Notes: generated by a model not told the origin, from the letters alone. A DNA stretch of 64,000 nt from Gracilibacillus timonensis (GCF_900086715.1 NZ_FLKH01000012.1:806001-870000); one strand, 5' to 3'; positions 1 through 9,477 are shown, numbered from the stretch's first letter. A program made the numbers and translations.

Positions 1-1
1 A

Positions 2-82
2 CAAGCTGCTCAATTGCCCTGGGAAAAAATCCAGCAATTAGAACACGAGAATGCCATGATAGAGGAGGTAATATTCGAATGA
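2..82 (+). CDS. trmK: tRNA (adenine-N1)-methyltransferase TrmK, C-terminal end (partial)
   Basis: An open frame enters from the left edge and encodes the last 26 residues of a protein ending in ...MIEEVIFE. Its stop codon overlaps the ATG of the next gene by 4 nt (ATGA), which implies translational coupling. In Bacillaceae the gene directly upstream of the Nif3-like gene is trmK (yqfN), the m1A22 tRNA methyltransferase, whose C-terminus is a helical, charged tail like this one. The assignment rests on synteny and the tail's character only, because the catalytic domain lies outside the window. Confidence 0.6.
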   Translation, partial: QAAQLPWEKIQQLEHENAMIEEVIFE

Positions 83-1191
83 CAAAGGTAAAAGATATTG
101 TGCAATTATTTGAGGAATGGGTTCCTGTTGATTATGCAGAGCACTGGGATAATGTTGGTTTACAACTGGGGCATACAGAACAACCAGTTACAAAAGTGAT
201 GATTACGTTAGATGTCGTAGACCGGGTAGTGAAAGAAGCCATCGAGCAAGACGTGGACATGATTATTGCCCATCATCCCTTGTTTTTTCAAGAACTCAAA
301 TCGCTCGACCTTGCTACTCCCAAAGGCAAGGTCGTGCAGCATTTGATCAAGCACGATATTGCTGTGTATGCCGCACATACTAATTTAGATGTCGTCGACG
401 GTGGAGTGAACGATTTGCTGGCAGACCAATTGCAAATCATCGATACCAAACCATTAGTAACCACCAATATTGAAAAAATTTACAAATTGGTGATCTATAC
501 ACCGGCAACACATATAGAACAATTAAAACACGCCTTGGGTGATGCTGGGGCAGGTCATATTGGAAACTACAGCCATTGCAGTTTTCGCTCCAGAGGGACA
601 GGGGCGTTTAAACCACTAGCAGGAACTAATCCGTATTTAGGTAAACAAGATGAAATGGAGGAAGTGGACGAATACAAACTGGAGACGATTATTACTGAGT
701 CCCAGTTTACCTCTGTCTTAGAAGCAGCGGAGCATGCTCATCCTTATGAAGAAATGGCCTACGATGTGATCCCATTGGCTAATCAAGGAAAAGTACGGGG
801 ATTAGGCAGGATAGGTTTCCTAGCACACCCGATGCCGCTAAAAGAATATATCGAGATCGTGAAGCAACGTTTTTCCCTGCCAGCACTACGTTATGTCGGT
901 TCTGCTGATCAGCAGATTAAACGAATAGCCGTATTAGGTGGAAGTGGTAAGGGATATATTGAGGCAGCTCGGAAAGCTGGAGCAGATTTGTATGTAACAG
1001 GTGATCTCACCTTTCACGACGCTCAAGACGCAGAGGAAGCGGGGATATGCTTGTTGGACCCAGGGCACCATGTCGAAGCAGTAATGAAACAAGGTGTGAA
1101 AGACTACTTTGACCGCAATAAAGAGCAGCTGTCGAGTGACGTCGAGGTTATTACATCGAAACAATTTACAGAGCCATTTCATTTTGCATAA
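79..1191 (+). CDS. Nif3-like dinuclear metal centre protein (YqfO family)
   Basis: The 370-residue product belongs to the Nif3/YqfO (GTP cyclohydrolase 1 type 2-like) family, cytosolic hexamers that bind two metal ions; the physiological reaction is unsettled. The metal-binding pattern is visible: IIAHHPLFF near residues 62-70, HTNLDVVDGG near 100-109, and a C-terminal GHHVEAV near 330. Between the two Nif3 halves (about residues 130-240) is the CutA/PII-like insert typical of the long Bacillus form. The start is the ATG 10 nt after GAGGAGG, overlapping the stop of the upstream trmK. The trmK-yqfO pair is conserved across Bacillales. Confidence 0.93.
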   Translation: MTKVKDIVQLFEEWVPVDYAEHWDNVGLQLGHTEQPVTKVMITLDVVDRVVKEAIEQDVDMIIAHHPLFFQELKSLDLATPKGKVVQHLIKHDIAVYAAHTNLDVVDGGVNDLLADQLQIIDTKPLVTTNIEKIYKLVIYTPATHIEQLKHALGDAGAGHIGNYSHCSFRSRGTGAFKPLAGTNPYLGKQDEMEEVDEYKLETIITESQFTSVLEAAEHAHPYEEMAYDVIPLANQGKVRGLGRIGFLAHPMPLKEYIEIVKQRFSLPALRYVGSADQQIKRIAVLGGSGKGYIEAARKAGADLYVTGDLTFHDAQDAEEAGICLLDPGHHVEAVMKQGVKDYFDRNKEQLSSDVEVITSKQFTEPFHFA

Positions 1192-1613
1192 ATGTTATTG
1201 TGATTGTTGTTCTGATGACGACCAAAAAAGTGTCCATCATGGAAAATGGTGGTCATCTCTATGGAGGTTTGGAGTGCATTTTTAATGCTTCATTTAGATT
1301 CATTGAGCAGGCAGAGGAAGTGTGAAGATCCCACAGAAAATGCTCTTTACTGACGAGCAGGTTGAGCCAAATGCCTCGCGGTATAGGAAGTATGATAAGA
1401 GCGTTTTTGCTCAAATCGCTTATTGACTTATGCCAAGTGGGTAAAAGTGGAACCTATTTTCGGAACGTTTCCCGAGCGCTAACAAATCATCAACTTTCTT
1501 ACATGGAATAAGTTGGACTGGTGACTTTACATCATTCGTCTTATCGGCAGTTAGTGTCTAGTTCGGGTAGTAATAAAAAACCGGGCAGAATTTGCCCGGT
1601 TTTCTTATGCATG
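1192..1613. repeat. Intergenic region with a degenerate family-A repeat
   Basis: No gene is seen here. From about 1315 to 1547 the sequence is a decayed copy of the large inverted-repeat element found intact at 12.7, 17.2 and 23.8 kb. It keeps the reverse complement of the GCCTCCTCGTCAGCAAAGATCGC stretch in altered form, an AACCTATTTTCGGAACGTTTCC arm, and the right terminal repeat ending CGTCTTATCGG at 1547. The element's usual downstream terminator follows at 1574-1604. The left terminal repeat is not recognisable. Confidence 0.6.
1574..1604. terminator. Bidirectional Rho-independent terminator
   Basis: The stem CCGGGCA/TGCCCGG is flanked by an A-run on the left and a T-rich run on the right, so it can end both the rightward Nif3 transcript and the leftward ispH transcript. 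The sequence is nearly the same as the terminator tail of the family-A repeats. Confidence 0.8.
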
Positions 1614-2558
1614 TTATTTTGCTTTTACCTTAGGAAGGATTTTATCTTTTTGCACTTTTGATGTGATGTCCCATGTGTTGCTGTCGTTTGGATCATATTG
1701 TTCGACAAACTTAATCACTTCTTTGGCTATGGGGGTGGGTGTAGAAGCGCCAGCAGTTACGGCTACTTTCTGAACGCCATCGAGCCAGTCTAATTGAATC
1801 TCAGAGACATCAGCAATACGATAGGCTTGCGTATTCGCTTTTTCAATGGATACTTGCGCCAGGCGGTTCGAGTTATTACTACGAGGATCACCGACTACTA
1901 ATGTGAGATCGGCTTCTCCTGCCTGTTCAGCAACGGCTTCCTGACGTACTTGTGTTGCCATACAGATTTCTTGTTCCATTTCTGTCTGTGGGTATTTCTC
2001 TTGCACCTTGAGCATGACATCATAGACGTCCCATTGGCTCATTGTTGTTTGATTTGTTACCAATATTTTTTTATCAGAGGCAATTATCAGTTGCTCTACT
2101 TCTTCTTCATTTTGTATCAAGTGGACATGATCGGGCGCAACGCCCACTGCCCCTTCAGGTTCCGGATGACCTTTCTTACCAATATACACAATTTCGTAAT
2201 CTTCTTTCACTTTTTCCCGGATGAGATCATGTGTCCGTGTGACGTCTGGACAGGTGGCGTCCAGCACGGTTAAGTTTTTCTCCTCGGCCCTATTTTTCAC
2301 TTCAGGTGATACACCATGGGCGGTAAAAATCACCGTCCCACTCTCAATATCCTCTAATAAATCGGCTCTATTCCTGCCATCTAATGTATAAACACCCTGC
2401 TCTTCAAAGGCGTTGGTAACATGTGAATTGTGGACAATCATACCCAGTATATAAATAGGTCGAGGTAGATTGGGATCTTTTACGGCATTTTGCGCAATAA
2501 CCATTGCATCGACAACTCCATAGCAATATCCCCTTGGAGCAATCTTAATTACTTCCAT
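1614..2558 (-). CDS. ispH: 4-hydroxy-3-methylbut-2-enyl diphosphate reductase IspH
   Basis: IspH is the last enzyme of the MEP isoprenoid pathway: a [4Fe-4S] protein that reduces HMBPP to IPP and DMAPP in the cytosol. The 314-residue product has the three cluster cysteines at 12 (APRGYCYG), 103 (LDATCPDV) and 199 (EQEICMAT), the substrate histidines in MIVHNSHV and TAHGVSP, and GHPEPEG near 130. The SNSNRL loop appears here as SNNSNRL. The length matches the Bacillus YqfP form. IspG (6.9 kb), IspA (59.4 kb) and Dxs (61.6 kb) of the same pathway are also in the window. Confidence 0.97.
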   Translation of the reverse strand: MEVIKIAPRGYCYGVVDAMVIAQNAVKDPNLPRPIYILGMIVHNSHVTNAFEEQGVYTLDGRNRADLLEDIESGTVIFTAHGVSPEVKNRAEEKNLTVLDATCPDVTRTHDLIREKVKEDYEIVYIGKKGHPEPEGAVGVAPDHVHLIQNEEEVEQLIIASDKKILVTNQTTMSQWDVYDVMLKVQEKYPQTEMEQEICMATQVRQEAVAEQAGEADLTLVVGDPRSNNSNRLAQVSIEKANTQAYRIADVSEIQLDWLDGVQKVAVTAGASTPTPIAKEVIKFVEQYDPNDSNTWDITSKVQKDKILPKVKAK

Positions 2559-2688
2559 TGTCGTTCCCCCTCTGTACTTTCTGCTTAAGATAAAGTAAAA
2601 TGTCTAATAGTGGACTTTACGTCCAATACTTTCATTATAAAGGTATTTAGCATAATTGACAAAGATAATCAGTCAAAAGGAGACAGAT

Positions 2689-4005
2689 ATGAAAAAACAC
2701 CAATTTAGACAATATGCATTAGAAGACTGGATGAATGATGTGATAGATGGTCTCGGGTTTTATGAGCCGACTCCGATTCAGACAAAGGTTATTCCTGAGG
2801 CGTTAAAGGGAAAAGATATTATCGGGCAGTCAGAGACTGGTTCAGGAAAGACACATGCTTTCTTAATCCCTTTATTGCAACAAATAAATAGTACCGATGA
2901 TGCAACACAAGTCGTGTTAACTGCACCCACAAGAGAATTAGCGACACAAATTTATGAAGAAGTAAAAAAGATCAGTGAGTTATCAGCTAATCAAGACGCG
3001 TGGCGAACCAAGCTGATTATTGGTGGGACCGATAAAAAAAGAATGATTGATAAGATGAAACAGCCTCCACACATTGTAGTAGGTACACCAGGACGGATCT
3101 TAGATTTAGTGGAACAAGGTGTGTTATCGATTTATTCGGCGAAATCTTTTGTTATCGACGAAACAGATTTGATGCTGGAACTAGGTTTGATTCAAGAAAT
3201 CGATAAAATCTTAACCAACGCCCATCCATCGATTCAGCTAATGGTGTTTTCTGCTACGATACCTGAGAAACTTCAACCATTTTTAAAGAAATATTTACAG
3301 TCTCCACTGTATATTAAAATAGATGATCGATTGGCACCGGAAAACCTGGAACATCGCTTGATTGACTTAAGACATAGACAAGCTGCCGATCTTATTACAC
3401 AACTGTCTTCACTGATTCAGCCTTATTTGGCGATTATATTTACAAATGGGAAAGAGCAAGCCGATCAGCTAGCTCAGCAATTACATGAAAGAGGTCTGGG
3501 AGTTGGTTTAATTCATGGCGGTTTAAGTCAACGGGAACGAAAAAGGGTGCTGAAGGAGATTCAACAACTGAAGTATCAATATATCGTTGCTACAGATCTC
3601 GCAGCACGGGGGATTGATATCAAAGGCGTCAGCCACGTGATTAATGCCGAATTGCCAAAAGAAGAGGGATTTTATTTACATCGGGTAGGCCGAACTGCAC
3701 GAGCTGGTATGGAAGGAACTGCTATTAGTCTTTACCAGGAACAAGACCTCCCGTTAGTTCAGACATTAGAGAAAAAAGGATTAACCTTTACCTTTTACGA
3801 TATTGTGCAAGGGGAGTGGCGTGAAGCCAAGCCTTGGAATGTACGTCAAAAACGAGTGAGAATGGAAAATGAAACAGAAAAACAGGCCTGGCAGCAGGTA
3901 AGAAAACCGAAAAAGGTGAAGCCAGGTTACAAAAAGAAAATGAAAAAGCAGCAGCAAAAAGTAAAAAAGAAAATACAACGCAATACATTTAACAAAAAGA
4001 AATGA
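2689..4005 (+). CDS. cshB: DEAD-box RNA helicase CshB
   Basis: An ATP-dependent RNA helicase of the CshB/YqfR group, implicated in Bacillus in cold-shock RNA handling and ribosome assembly. The motifs follow in order: Q motif near 25-31, Walker A SETGSGKT (48-55), PTRELA (80-85), TPGR (133-136), motif II DETD (157-160), SAT near 190 and [10 protein letters not shown] near 336. The tail after about residue 385 is strongly basic and lysine-rich, as in CshB. Motif II reads DETD, not DEAD. The start is the ATG 6 nt after AAAGGAGA; an in-frame TTG at 2656 lacks a ribosome site. The resulting 438 residues equal the B. subtilis protein length. Confidence 0.95.
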   Translation: MKKHQFRQYALEDWMNDVIDGLGFYEPTPIQTKVIPEALKGKDIIGQSETGSGKTHAFLIPLLQQINSTDDATQVVLTAPTRELATQIYEEVKKISELSANQDAWRTKLIIGGTDKKRMIDKMKQPPHIVVGTPGRILDLVEQGVLSIYSAKSFVIDETDLMLELGLIQEIDKILTNAHPSIQLMVFSATIPEKLQPFLKKYLQSPLYIKIDDRLAPENLEHRLIDLRHRQAADLITQLSSLIQPYLAIIFTNGKEQADQLAQQLHERGLGVGLIHGGLSQRERKRVLKEIQQLKYQYIVATDLAARGIDIKGVSHVINAELPKEEGFYLHRVGRTARAGMEGTAISLYQEQDLPLVQTLEKKGLTFTFYDIVQGEWREAKPWNVRQKRVRMENETEKQAWQQVRKPKKVKPGYKKKMKKQQQKVKKKIQRNTFNKKK

Positions 4006-4016
4006 GGGAGCAAACC

Positions 4017-4913
4017 ATGTTGAAAATTGGTTCACATGTATCTATGAGTGGAAAGAAAATGTTATTAGGATCGAGTGAAGAGGCGGCTTCCTATGGGGCA
4101 AATGCTATGATGATCTATACCGGCGCTCCACAAAATACGAGAAGAAAAGCGATTGAAGAATTAAATATTGACACAGCACAGACTCACATGCAAGAACATG
4201 GGATTGCTGATGTTGTCGTTCACGCTCCTTATATTATTAATATTGGCAATACCGTCAAAGAAGAGACGTTTGATTTAGGCGTTCGTTTCTTAAAAAGCGA
4301 AATTGACCGAACGGAAGCGATCGGAGCCAAGCAAATCGTGTTACACCCAGGCGCCCACGTTGGCCAAGGGGCGGATGCAGGGATTGTTAAAATCATTGAA
4401 GGTTTGAATCAAGTGCTTGATCCCGAGCAAGATGTACAAATTGCGCTGGAAACGATGGCGGGAAAAGGTTCGGAAGTAGGTAGAAGCTTTGACGAGTTAG
4501 CCAAGATTATCGATGGTGTAACGCATAATGAGAAATTATCGATTTGTTTAGACACCTGTCACATTCATGACGCTGGTTATGACGTTGTGAACGATTTTGA
4601 TGGGGTATTGGATGCATTTGATAAGATCATTGGGTTAGACCGCCTGAAAGTAGTGCATGTGAATGACAGTAAAAATATCCAAGGGGCGGGAAAGGACCGT
4701 CATGAGAACATTGGTTTTGGTCATATTGGCTTCGACGCATTGAACTACGTAGTTCATCATGAGCAGTTGAAGGACTTGCCAAAGATTCTTGAAACGCCTT
4801 ATGTAGGAGAAGATAAAAAGAATAAAAAGCCACCTTATAAGTTTGAAATCGATATGTTAAGAAAAGAAGCTTTTGTTCCAGATTTAAAAGAACAAATTGT
4901 TCAACAAGGCTAA
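4017..4913 (+). CDS. nfo: Deoxyribonuclease IV (AP endonuclease) Nfo
   Basis: A type IV apurinic/apyrimidinic endonuclease that incises DNA 5' of abasic sites in base excision repair. It is a TIM barrel with a trinuclear zinc site. Visible ligand motifs are [51 protein letters not shown] and [11 protein letters not shown]. The 298 residues match B. subtilis YqfS (297). The start is ATG 4017, 6 nt after GAGGGAG; the in-frame ATG at 4002 overlaps the cshB stop and has no ribosome site. It is close behind cshB, so probably co-transcribed. Confidence 0.97.
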   Translation: MLKIGSHVSMSGKKMLLGSSEEAASYGANAMMIYTGAPQNTRRKAIEELNIDTAQTHMQEHGIADVVVHAPYIINIGNTVKEETFDLGVRFLKSEIDRTEAIGAKQIVLHPGAHVGQGADAGIVKIIEGLNQVLDPEQDVQIALETMAGKGSEVGRSFDELAKIIDGVTHNEKLSICLDTCHIHDAGYDVVNDFDGVLDAFDKIIGLDRLKVVHVNDSKNIQGAGKDRHENIGFGHIGFDALNYVVHHEQLKDLPKILETPYVGEDKKNKKPPYKFEIDMLRKEAFVPDLKEQIVQQG

Positions 4914-4920
4914 AATAAGC

Positions 4921-4960
4921 AAATCACCAAAGGATATATATCGTCTTTGGTGATTTTTTT
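4921..4960 (+). terminator. Rho-independent terminator of cshB-nfo
   Basis: A 12-bp stem, AAATCACCAAAG paired with CTTTGGTGATTT, is followed by a T-run, directly after the nfo stop codon. Confidence 0.92.
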
Positions 4961-4964
4961 ATGA

Positions 4965-5110
4965 TAAGTAGGTGCTCTTGATCCATTTACACGAATGGAT
5001 CAAATAAAGTATTAACAGGAAATCATGTGAGCAAAGACTTGTTTGATAATGTAACGGGCGGGGATTCCTAGTTTTTCTTATCTAAGAAAAATTATAGGAC
5101 GTAGAACGAT
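4965..5110. repeat. Family-B intergenic repeat, copy 1
   Basis: This stretch (GGTGCTCTTGATCCATT..., ATCATGTGAGCAAAGACTTG..., GGGCGGGGATTCC.TAGTTTTTCTTA) recurs in inverted orientation at about 32.94-33.13 kb and in shorter form at 8.97-9.08 kb. It is noncoding. The sequence just after it (TTTTGGCCTTGAACGAACTGG, 5111-5131) also occurs beside the left end of the family-A repeats, so the two families share a border sequence. Confidence 0.7.
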
Positions 5111-5197
5111 TTTGGCCTTGAACGAACTGGCAAGTAGTCTCTATTTTTTGCTGCCGAGGGTTGATTGTGAGAAAATGAAGTCGTGAACATATTGGCT

Positions 5198-5482
5198 TTA
5201 ATAAAACAAGTGCTCTACGTTATACTCCTTGATCAATTGTTTGAACAAGCTTTGACATGCTTGAGCGGTTTTACTATCCGTCAATTCCGCTAATTTTTTT
5301 AACATCTTGGTACGATCAGCAGGCTTGGTTGGATCGTAGTTGCTTTGCTTGAGGTGTGAAGCAATCGCATTTGCTTGCTGATGACTTAATGCAATCTGGT
5401 ATTCATCGGCCTTCTGTTTAATTTCTTCTGCCGATAAATGCTTTAGCTTATAGGCAATCATTTTTTTCGTTAACATGTTCAT
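5198..5482 (-). CDS. DUF2624 family protein (YqfT-like)
   Basis: A 94-residue, helix-rich, charged cytosolic protein with no signal peptide or membrane segment. Composition, length and position next to nfo match the Bacillus YqfT/DUF2624 family, whose function is unknown. The frame reads away from nfo. A ribosome site (GGAGCTC) lies ahead of the ATG. No catalytic motif can be seen. Confidence 0.8.
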   Translation of the reverse strand: MNMLTKKMIAYKLKHLSAEEIKQKADEYQIALSHQQANAIASHLKQSNYDPTKPADRTKMLKKLAELTDSKTAQACQSLFKQLIKEYNVEHLFY

Positions 5483-5611
5483 GATATGAGCTCCTTTTTT
5501 TTATTATAGCCTATTCTATGCAAGGATGTTTAGCAATTATGCAAAAAGGTTATATGAAGTAAGTAGGTCTGCTATTGGCTAATCCGCTAAGAATGAGGAG
5601 GTGTAGCCTGA

Positions 5612-6319
5612 ATGAGCAGAAGACAAATCCTTTTTTTAACTGGGTGTGCCCTGATTTTATTATGTTCTGGTGGGTGGAATTATTATCAAATACAAGGGTA
5701 TCATCAAGAAATCGAAACGCTACAAATGGAGAAGCAAATACTCCAGCAACAATCAAATGCAAGAGAGCATATCTATAATCAGTCTCTCGATAAAGCGGAA
5801 TTGCATCTGGATTACGAAACGTGGCCACATTACTTCGATGCAGCAGAGGCGATGGTAAAAGATAGCGAAGGTAATTTTGAACGTCCATGGGCAATTTTTT
5901 TAGTGAAAGAAGCGGAGCCTTATGATATTGATCCATTTCTGGTTTATGAACTGTTAAAAGTGGAGACAGGTAATACATTTAAGCAAGACTTAGTTGGACC
6001 AGAAACAGAATATGGGCACGCTTATGGTATGGCACAATTTATGAAAAATACGGCACCTTGGCTTGCCGAAAAAGCCAATATACCCTACGAACAGGACTTA
6101 TTATTCAATCCTTATTATTCCATGAAGTTGTCGCTGGTTTATCTTGATTTTCTGTATAATCAATACGGAAACTGGAATGAGGCATTAACGGCTTATCATC
6201 GGGGAATGACTGGCCTACAGGAATACAAAGAAGAGAATGGAAATGCCAAAAGTGAGTATGCCGTTAAGATTCAGCGACAAGCAGAAAAATATCAAGATTT
6301 TGTTGCATACCTTCCATAA
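5612..6319 (+). CDS. Membrane-anchored lytic transglycosylase-like protein
   Basis: The 235-residue product has an N-terminal signal anchor (about residues 5-25), a short coiled region (31-60) and an SLT-type goose-lysozyme fold domain (about 95-220). It shows a VETGN segment with the candidate catalytic Glu118, HAYGMAQFM (137-145) resembling the GLMQ motif, and AYHRG (194-198) resembling AYNxG. Such enzymes cleave peptidoglycan to 1,6-anhydro products. The usual E-S pair is E-T here, so activity is inferred. The start ATG follows GAGGAGGTG. The neighbours are of the yqf cluster. Confidence 0.8.
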   Translation: MSRRQILFLTGCALILLCSGGWNYYQIQGYHQEIETLQMEKQILQQQSNAREHIYNQSLDKAELHLDYETWPHYFDAAEAMVKDSEGNFERPWAIFLVKEAEPYDIDPFLVYELLKVETGNTFKQDLVGPETEYGHAYGMAQFMKNTAPWLAEKANIPYEQDLLFNPYYSMKLSLVYLDFLYNQYGNWNEALTAYHRGMTGLQEYKEENGNAKSEYAVKIQRQAEKYQDFVAYLP

Positions 6320-6401
6320 CCGTGCAGTATAATTTTCCACGAAAGAAACAGCTAAATCATGGCATACTACAAATGTACCTTAAATATGGAGGAGGTGTAG
6401 T

Positions 6402-6821
6402 ATGTCAGAATATAAAAATGACGATCGTGTAGAAGATGCACCAAGGGTTAATAATGGTCAGCAATCAGAGGACCTCACCACACAACAATTTACAGAAACA
6501 AATGAATTATATGCACAAAACGAACTCAATCGACGAGATGAAGAAACAGCGGCTGAATTAAGTGCTGACACGGATTTCAATGATCAAATAGAAGAAGCAG
6601 AACAAGAGACGCAGATGCAGGCGGAAGTGAATATGACTTATGGATGGATCGGCCTTGTTTTGGCAGTTGTTTCTTTTTTTGTATGGCCACTAGTCATGGG
6701 CGTTGCAGGTATAGTATTTGGGATTATTTCGAAGACAAAAGGCGCAGATACGTTAGGGAATGCTGCTATCACCGTATCGGTAATTTCCTTACTTGTATCC
6801 CTCTTTTTTGTTCCTTTTTAG
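6402..6821 (+). CDS. DUF4190 domain membrane protein (YqfX-like)
   Basis: The 139-residue product has an acidic, glutamine- and asparagine-rich N-terminal half (1-75) that looks disordered and cytosolic. Two C-terminal hydrophobic segments follow (about 80-106 and 118-139), with the GxxGIxFGIISKTKG hinge typical of DUF4190. Function is unknown. It has a strong GGAGGAGGTG ribosome site and is convergent with ispG, as yqfX is in B. subtilis. The match to YqfX is based on position and domain type. Confidence 0.75.
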   Translation: MSEYKNDDRVEDAPRVNNGQQSEDLTTQQFTETNELYAQNELNRRDEETAAELSADTDFNDQIEEAEQETQMQAEVNMTYGWIGLVLAVVSFFVWPLVMGVAGIVFGIISKTKGADTLGNAAITVSVISLLVSLFFVPF

Positions 6822-6825
6822 ACAT

Positions 6826-6855
6826 TAAAAAACCGGGCAGCTGCCCGGTTTATAC
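6826..6855. terminator. Bidirectional terminator between the DUF4190 gene and ispG
   Basis: A perfect 20-bp palindrome (AACCGGGCAG/CTGCCCGGTT, 6831-6850) is preceded by an A-run and followed by a short T-stretch. It lies between two convergent genes and includes the first base of the ispG stop codon. Confidence 0.88.
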
Positions 6856-7959
6856 TTCTTGGGTTTCTTCCTCTTCTTTTTGTTTTTGATAAAATTCTTC
6901 TGCAATTTTATCTACTTCAACCTTCAATTCTTCTACCATCGTTTCTTCAGGAACCTTGCGGATGATTTCTCCGTGACGGAATAATAATCCCTCACCACGT
7001 GCCCCGGCAATACCAATATCTGCCTCACGTGCTTCACCAGGTCCGTTGACGGCGCAACCTAACACAGCAACTTTTATCGGTGCCTTGATCGTCGATATAT
7101 ATTCTTCTACTTCATTAGCGATCTTGATTAAATCGATCTCAATTCTGCCACAGGTTGGACAGGAGATTAAAGTAGCAGCATTGGAAGCTAAGCCAAATGT
7201 TTTCAATAATTCTTTGGCTACTTTCACCTCTTCCACTGGATCTGCACTTAACGATATCCGCATCGTACTGCCGATACCTTTACTTAGGATAGCACCCATA
7301 CCGGCTGCACTTTTGATACTTCCAGCAAACTGGGTTCCTGATTCAGTAATACCTAAATGCAGTGGGTAAGGAATGACTTCGGCTGCTTTTTCGTAAGCCT
7401 CAATCGCCAATGTAACATCGGAGGCCTTTAAGGAAACTACCATATCATGAAAATCGAGATCTTCCAAGATCTTAATGTGATGAAGTGCACTTTCAACCAT
7501 TCCGTCTGCCGTTGGATAGCCATATTTTTCTAAAATATGACGTTCCAGAGAACCAGCGTTTACACCAATTCGTATCGGAATTCCCTTTTCTTTCGCTGCA
7601 TTGACAACAGCTTCTACTTTATCACGCTTACCAATATTACCAGGATTGATTCGAATCTTATCGGCGCCGCCTTCAATCGCTTTTAGGGCAAGCTTATAGT
7701 TAAAATGTATATCTACGACTAACGGAATATTAATGCGTTTTTTGATCTCTGGAATGGCTGCGGCTGCTTTTTCATTCGGGCAAGCCACGCGGACAATTTG
7801 ACAGCCCGCCTCTTCCAAGCGACCGATTTCTTTAACGGTAGCCTCGACATCTTCTGTCTTTGTCGTTGTCATCGATTGGATAACAACTTGATCTTTTCCC
7901 CCAATCATAACATTGCCAACCTTGACTGGTCGCGTATCTTTACGGTGTATTATCGTCAT
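6850..7959 (-). CDS. ispG: 4-hydroxy-3-methylbut-2-en-1-yl diphosphate synthase IspG
   Basis: IspG converts MEcPP to HMBPP with a [4Fe-4S] cluster, one step before IspH in the MEP pathway. The product shows [11 protein letters not shown] near the N-terminus, [13 protein letters not shown] and, near the C-terminus, the cluster region [13 protein letters not shown] with [10 protein letters not shown]. The chosen ATG (7959) lies 11 nt from AAAGGAG and gives a start that aligns with B. subtilis IspG. The ATG at 7968 is only 2 nt from that site and is less likely. The product is 369 residues, close to the family length. Confidence 0.96.
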   Translation of the reverse strand: MTIIHRKDTRPVKVGNVMIGGKDQVVIQSMTTTKTEDVEATVKEIGRLEEAGCQIVRVACPNEKAAAAIPEIKKRINIPLVVDIHFNYKLALKAIEGGADKIRINPGNIGKRDKVEAVVNAAKEKGIPIRIGVNAGSLERHILEKYGYPTADGMVESALHHIKILEDLDFHDMVVSLKASDVTLAIEAYEKAAEVIPYPLHLGITESGTQFAGSIKSAAGMGAILSKGIGSTMRISLSADPVEEVKVAKELLKTFGLASNAATLISCPTCGRIEIDLIKIANEVEEYISTIKAPIKVAVLGCAVNGPGEAREADIGIAGARGEGLLFRHGEIIRKVPEETMVEELKVEVDKIAEEFYQKQKEEEETQEV

Positions 7960-8326
7960 ATCAATCATCGCTCCTTTTATTCAAATGACCTCTATCATGA
8001 AAATAAGTACTATTCATCTACTTAATTACCATCCTTCATTATAAAGGTTATCAGTACAAATGAGAAGTAACAAACCTTCATAATTAAAAAAATTAACATA
8101 AAAACCGAGTAAACATCGCTTGTAGGTGGTGAAGTTTTTTATGATTGGTTAGTAAAGCATACTTTCGGAAGTATGCTACAGCAAAATTTGATTCTTCACC
8201 TAATTGTCATAAAAGAAAATAATGAAGATTAATAAGAGGTGGTTCACGTTTAAAAATAAAATGAAACAAAACACAACCTTTATTCGTATGTTATGATAAG
8301 AATAAATGTCAGTAGGGGTGGTGCAT
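7960..8326. other. Intergenic region with nested or crossing inverted repeats
   Basis: No gene is seen in this 367-nt divergent region. A perfect hairpin AGCATACTT-TCGG-AAGTATGCT lies at 8157-8178. Around it, GGTGAAG (8128-8134) can pair with CTTCACC (8194-8200) and TTTTTTATGA (8135-8144) with TCATAAAAGA (8207-8216, one mismatch). These two pairings cross, so they would form either a pseudoknot or alternative structures. Function is unknown. Confidence 0.4.
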
Positions 8327-8956
8327 ATGTTTGCGATTACGGCTGATTGGATGAGCCTTGTCGTAGTTGGGTTTGCGACGTTGTTTTTAATTGGAGAGTT
8401 ACTTGTTAATGCAAAAGGAATATTTGCTGTTTTGGGATTTGGCTTTATTACGGTTTATTTTTCCTCTTTTTTGGATATCAGTATGTTTTTTATGATGATT
8501 GTCATTTATTTGTTTGGTTTAATGTTGATCATTATTGATGGAAAAGTGCTAAATGATGGAACCTTAGCAGTGATAGGTCTTGTCTGTATGATGGTGTCCG
8601 TTGGTTTTGCTGCGCCGAATTGGACGGCAGGGCTTTATGCGATCATCGGGATATTTGTTGGAGTTCCTGCTTCTTTTGGGTTCTTAAAGGTATTTAAGAA
8701 ACGTCAGATGTGGACGAAGATCACATTATTTGATCAGCTGAGTGATGACGCTGGGTACTCCAGTATCAATCAATCTTATAAAGAATTGGTTGGGAAAACA
8801 GGAGAAACCCTGACAGATATGCGTCCAAGCGGTACGGTGAGAATTGATGATAAGGAGTACAGTGCCGTTACACAAGGCAAATGGCTCACCAAAGAAACAG
8901 AAGTTAAAGTAGTGCAAGTCGATGGAACGAGAATATTGGTCAAAGAAACAAAGTAA
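8327..8956 (+). CDS. NfeD-like membrane protein
   Basis: The 209-residue product has about five transmembrane segments in its first 130 residues. A soluble C-terminal domain (about 145-209) follows, with the pattern LVGKTGE..TDMRPSGTVRIDDKEYSA typical of the NfeD OB-fold domain. NfeD proteins often pair with SPFH/stomatin partners, but none is adjacent here. The start is the ATG 5 nt after AGGGGTGG; an in-frame ATG at 8306 has no ribosome site. Its exact role is not known. Confidence 0.88.
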   Translation: MFAITADWMSLVVVGFATLFLIGELLVNAKGIFAVLGFGFITVYFSSFLDISMFFMMIVIYLFGLMLIIIDGKVLNDGTLAVIGLVCMMVSVGFAAPNWTAGLYAIIGIFVGVPASFGFLKVFKKRQMWTKITLFDQLSDDAGYSSINQSYKELVGKTGETLTDMRPSGTVRIDDKEYSAVTQGKWLTKETEVKVVQVDGTRILVKETK

Positions 8957-9140
8957 ATTTTTTTGACTATATAAGTTGAATTAAATAATTTCTCATTAAT
9001 GTATGATCAGAAAATCATATGAGCAAAGACTTGCTTGTCAACGGTTTTTTTACATTTATAAGTTCAACTTATATAGCGAGAAATAGAAAGGACGGTATGA
9101 ACCCGTAATCTGGGTGCGTATCGTCCTTTAATCGTTAATG
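8957..9140. repeat. Family-B repeat copy 2 with 13-bp terminal inverted repeats
   Basis: TATATAAGTTGAA (8968-8980) and its exact reverse complement TTCAACTTATATA (9063-9075) bound a 108-bp unit. The interior, AAAATCATATGAGCAAAGACTTGCTTG, matches family-B copies at 5.0 and 33.0 kb. It is followed by a hairpin with AAAGGACG and CGTCCTTT arms (about 9087-9129) that may terminate the upstream NfeD-like gene. Confidence 0.65.
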
Positions 9141-9477
9141 GCGATATCTACACTTTTTTATCACTTTTTGAAGAAAATCAAAAAAAAGATTACCTTTATA
9201 GCATATTGTTGATATAATAGGGTTGTTTGTTAAGGTTTTGTAAATTTTCAATAAAAGTCTTTACAAATACTCAACAAATCATTAATAATGAGGTGGTGTG
9301 CAAGTTTTATTTGGAGGATGGAAACAGGATAACTTTTATCAGATACCGTGGAGGATGTCTAAATTTGTTGAATACATAAAAATGTGCTTTAGTTAAAGTT
9401 GGATGATAAAAGTATGCCATAATATTTGCATAGCCGGAAAACCTAATCTGAGAATGCTTTGCGAGAAGGGATGAACG
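9141..9477 (+). promoter_or_regulatory. Leader of the Na/Pi cotransporter with candidate PhoP boxes
   Basis: This 337-nt leader has no convincing gene. A TATAAT at 9214-9219 could be a -10 box, though no good -35 precedes it. TTTACA (9260-9265), TCAACA (9271-9276) and TTAATA (9282-9287) are spaced exactly 11 bp apart, the phasing of PhoP direct repeats, which would make phosphate control sensible. No clear -10 follows at the expected distance, so the call is tentative. Two short frames here (about 30 codons) lack proper ribosome-site spacing. Confidence 0.35.

Noticed and set aside
9288-9390. Possible leader peptides of about 30 codons before the Na/Pi cotransporter
   Set aside because: The start codons overlap or nearly touch the GAGGTGG site, so spacing is wrong, and no regulatory hairpin follows.
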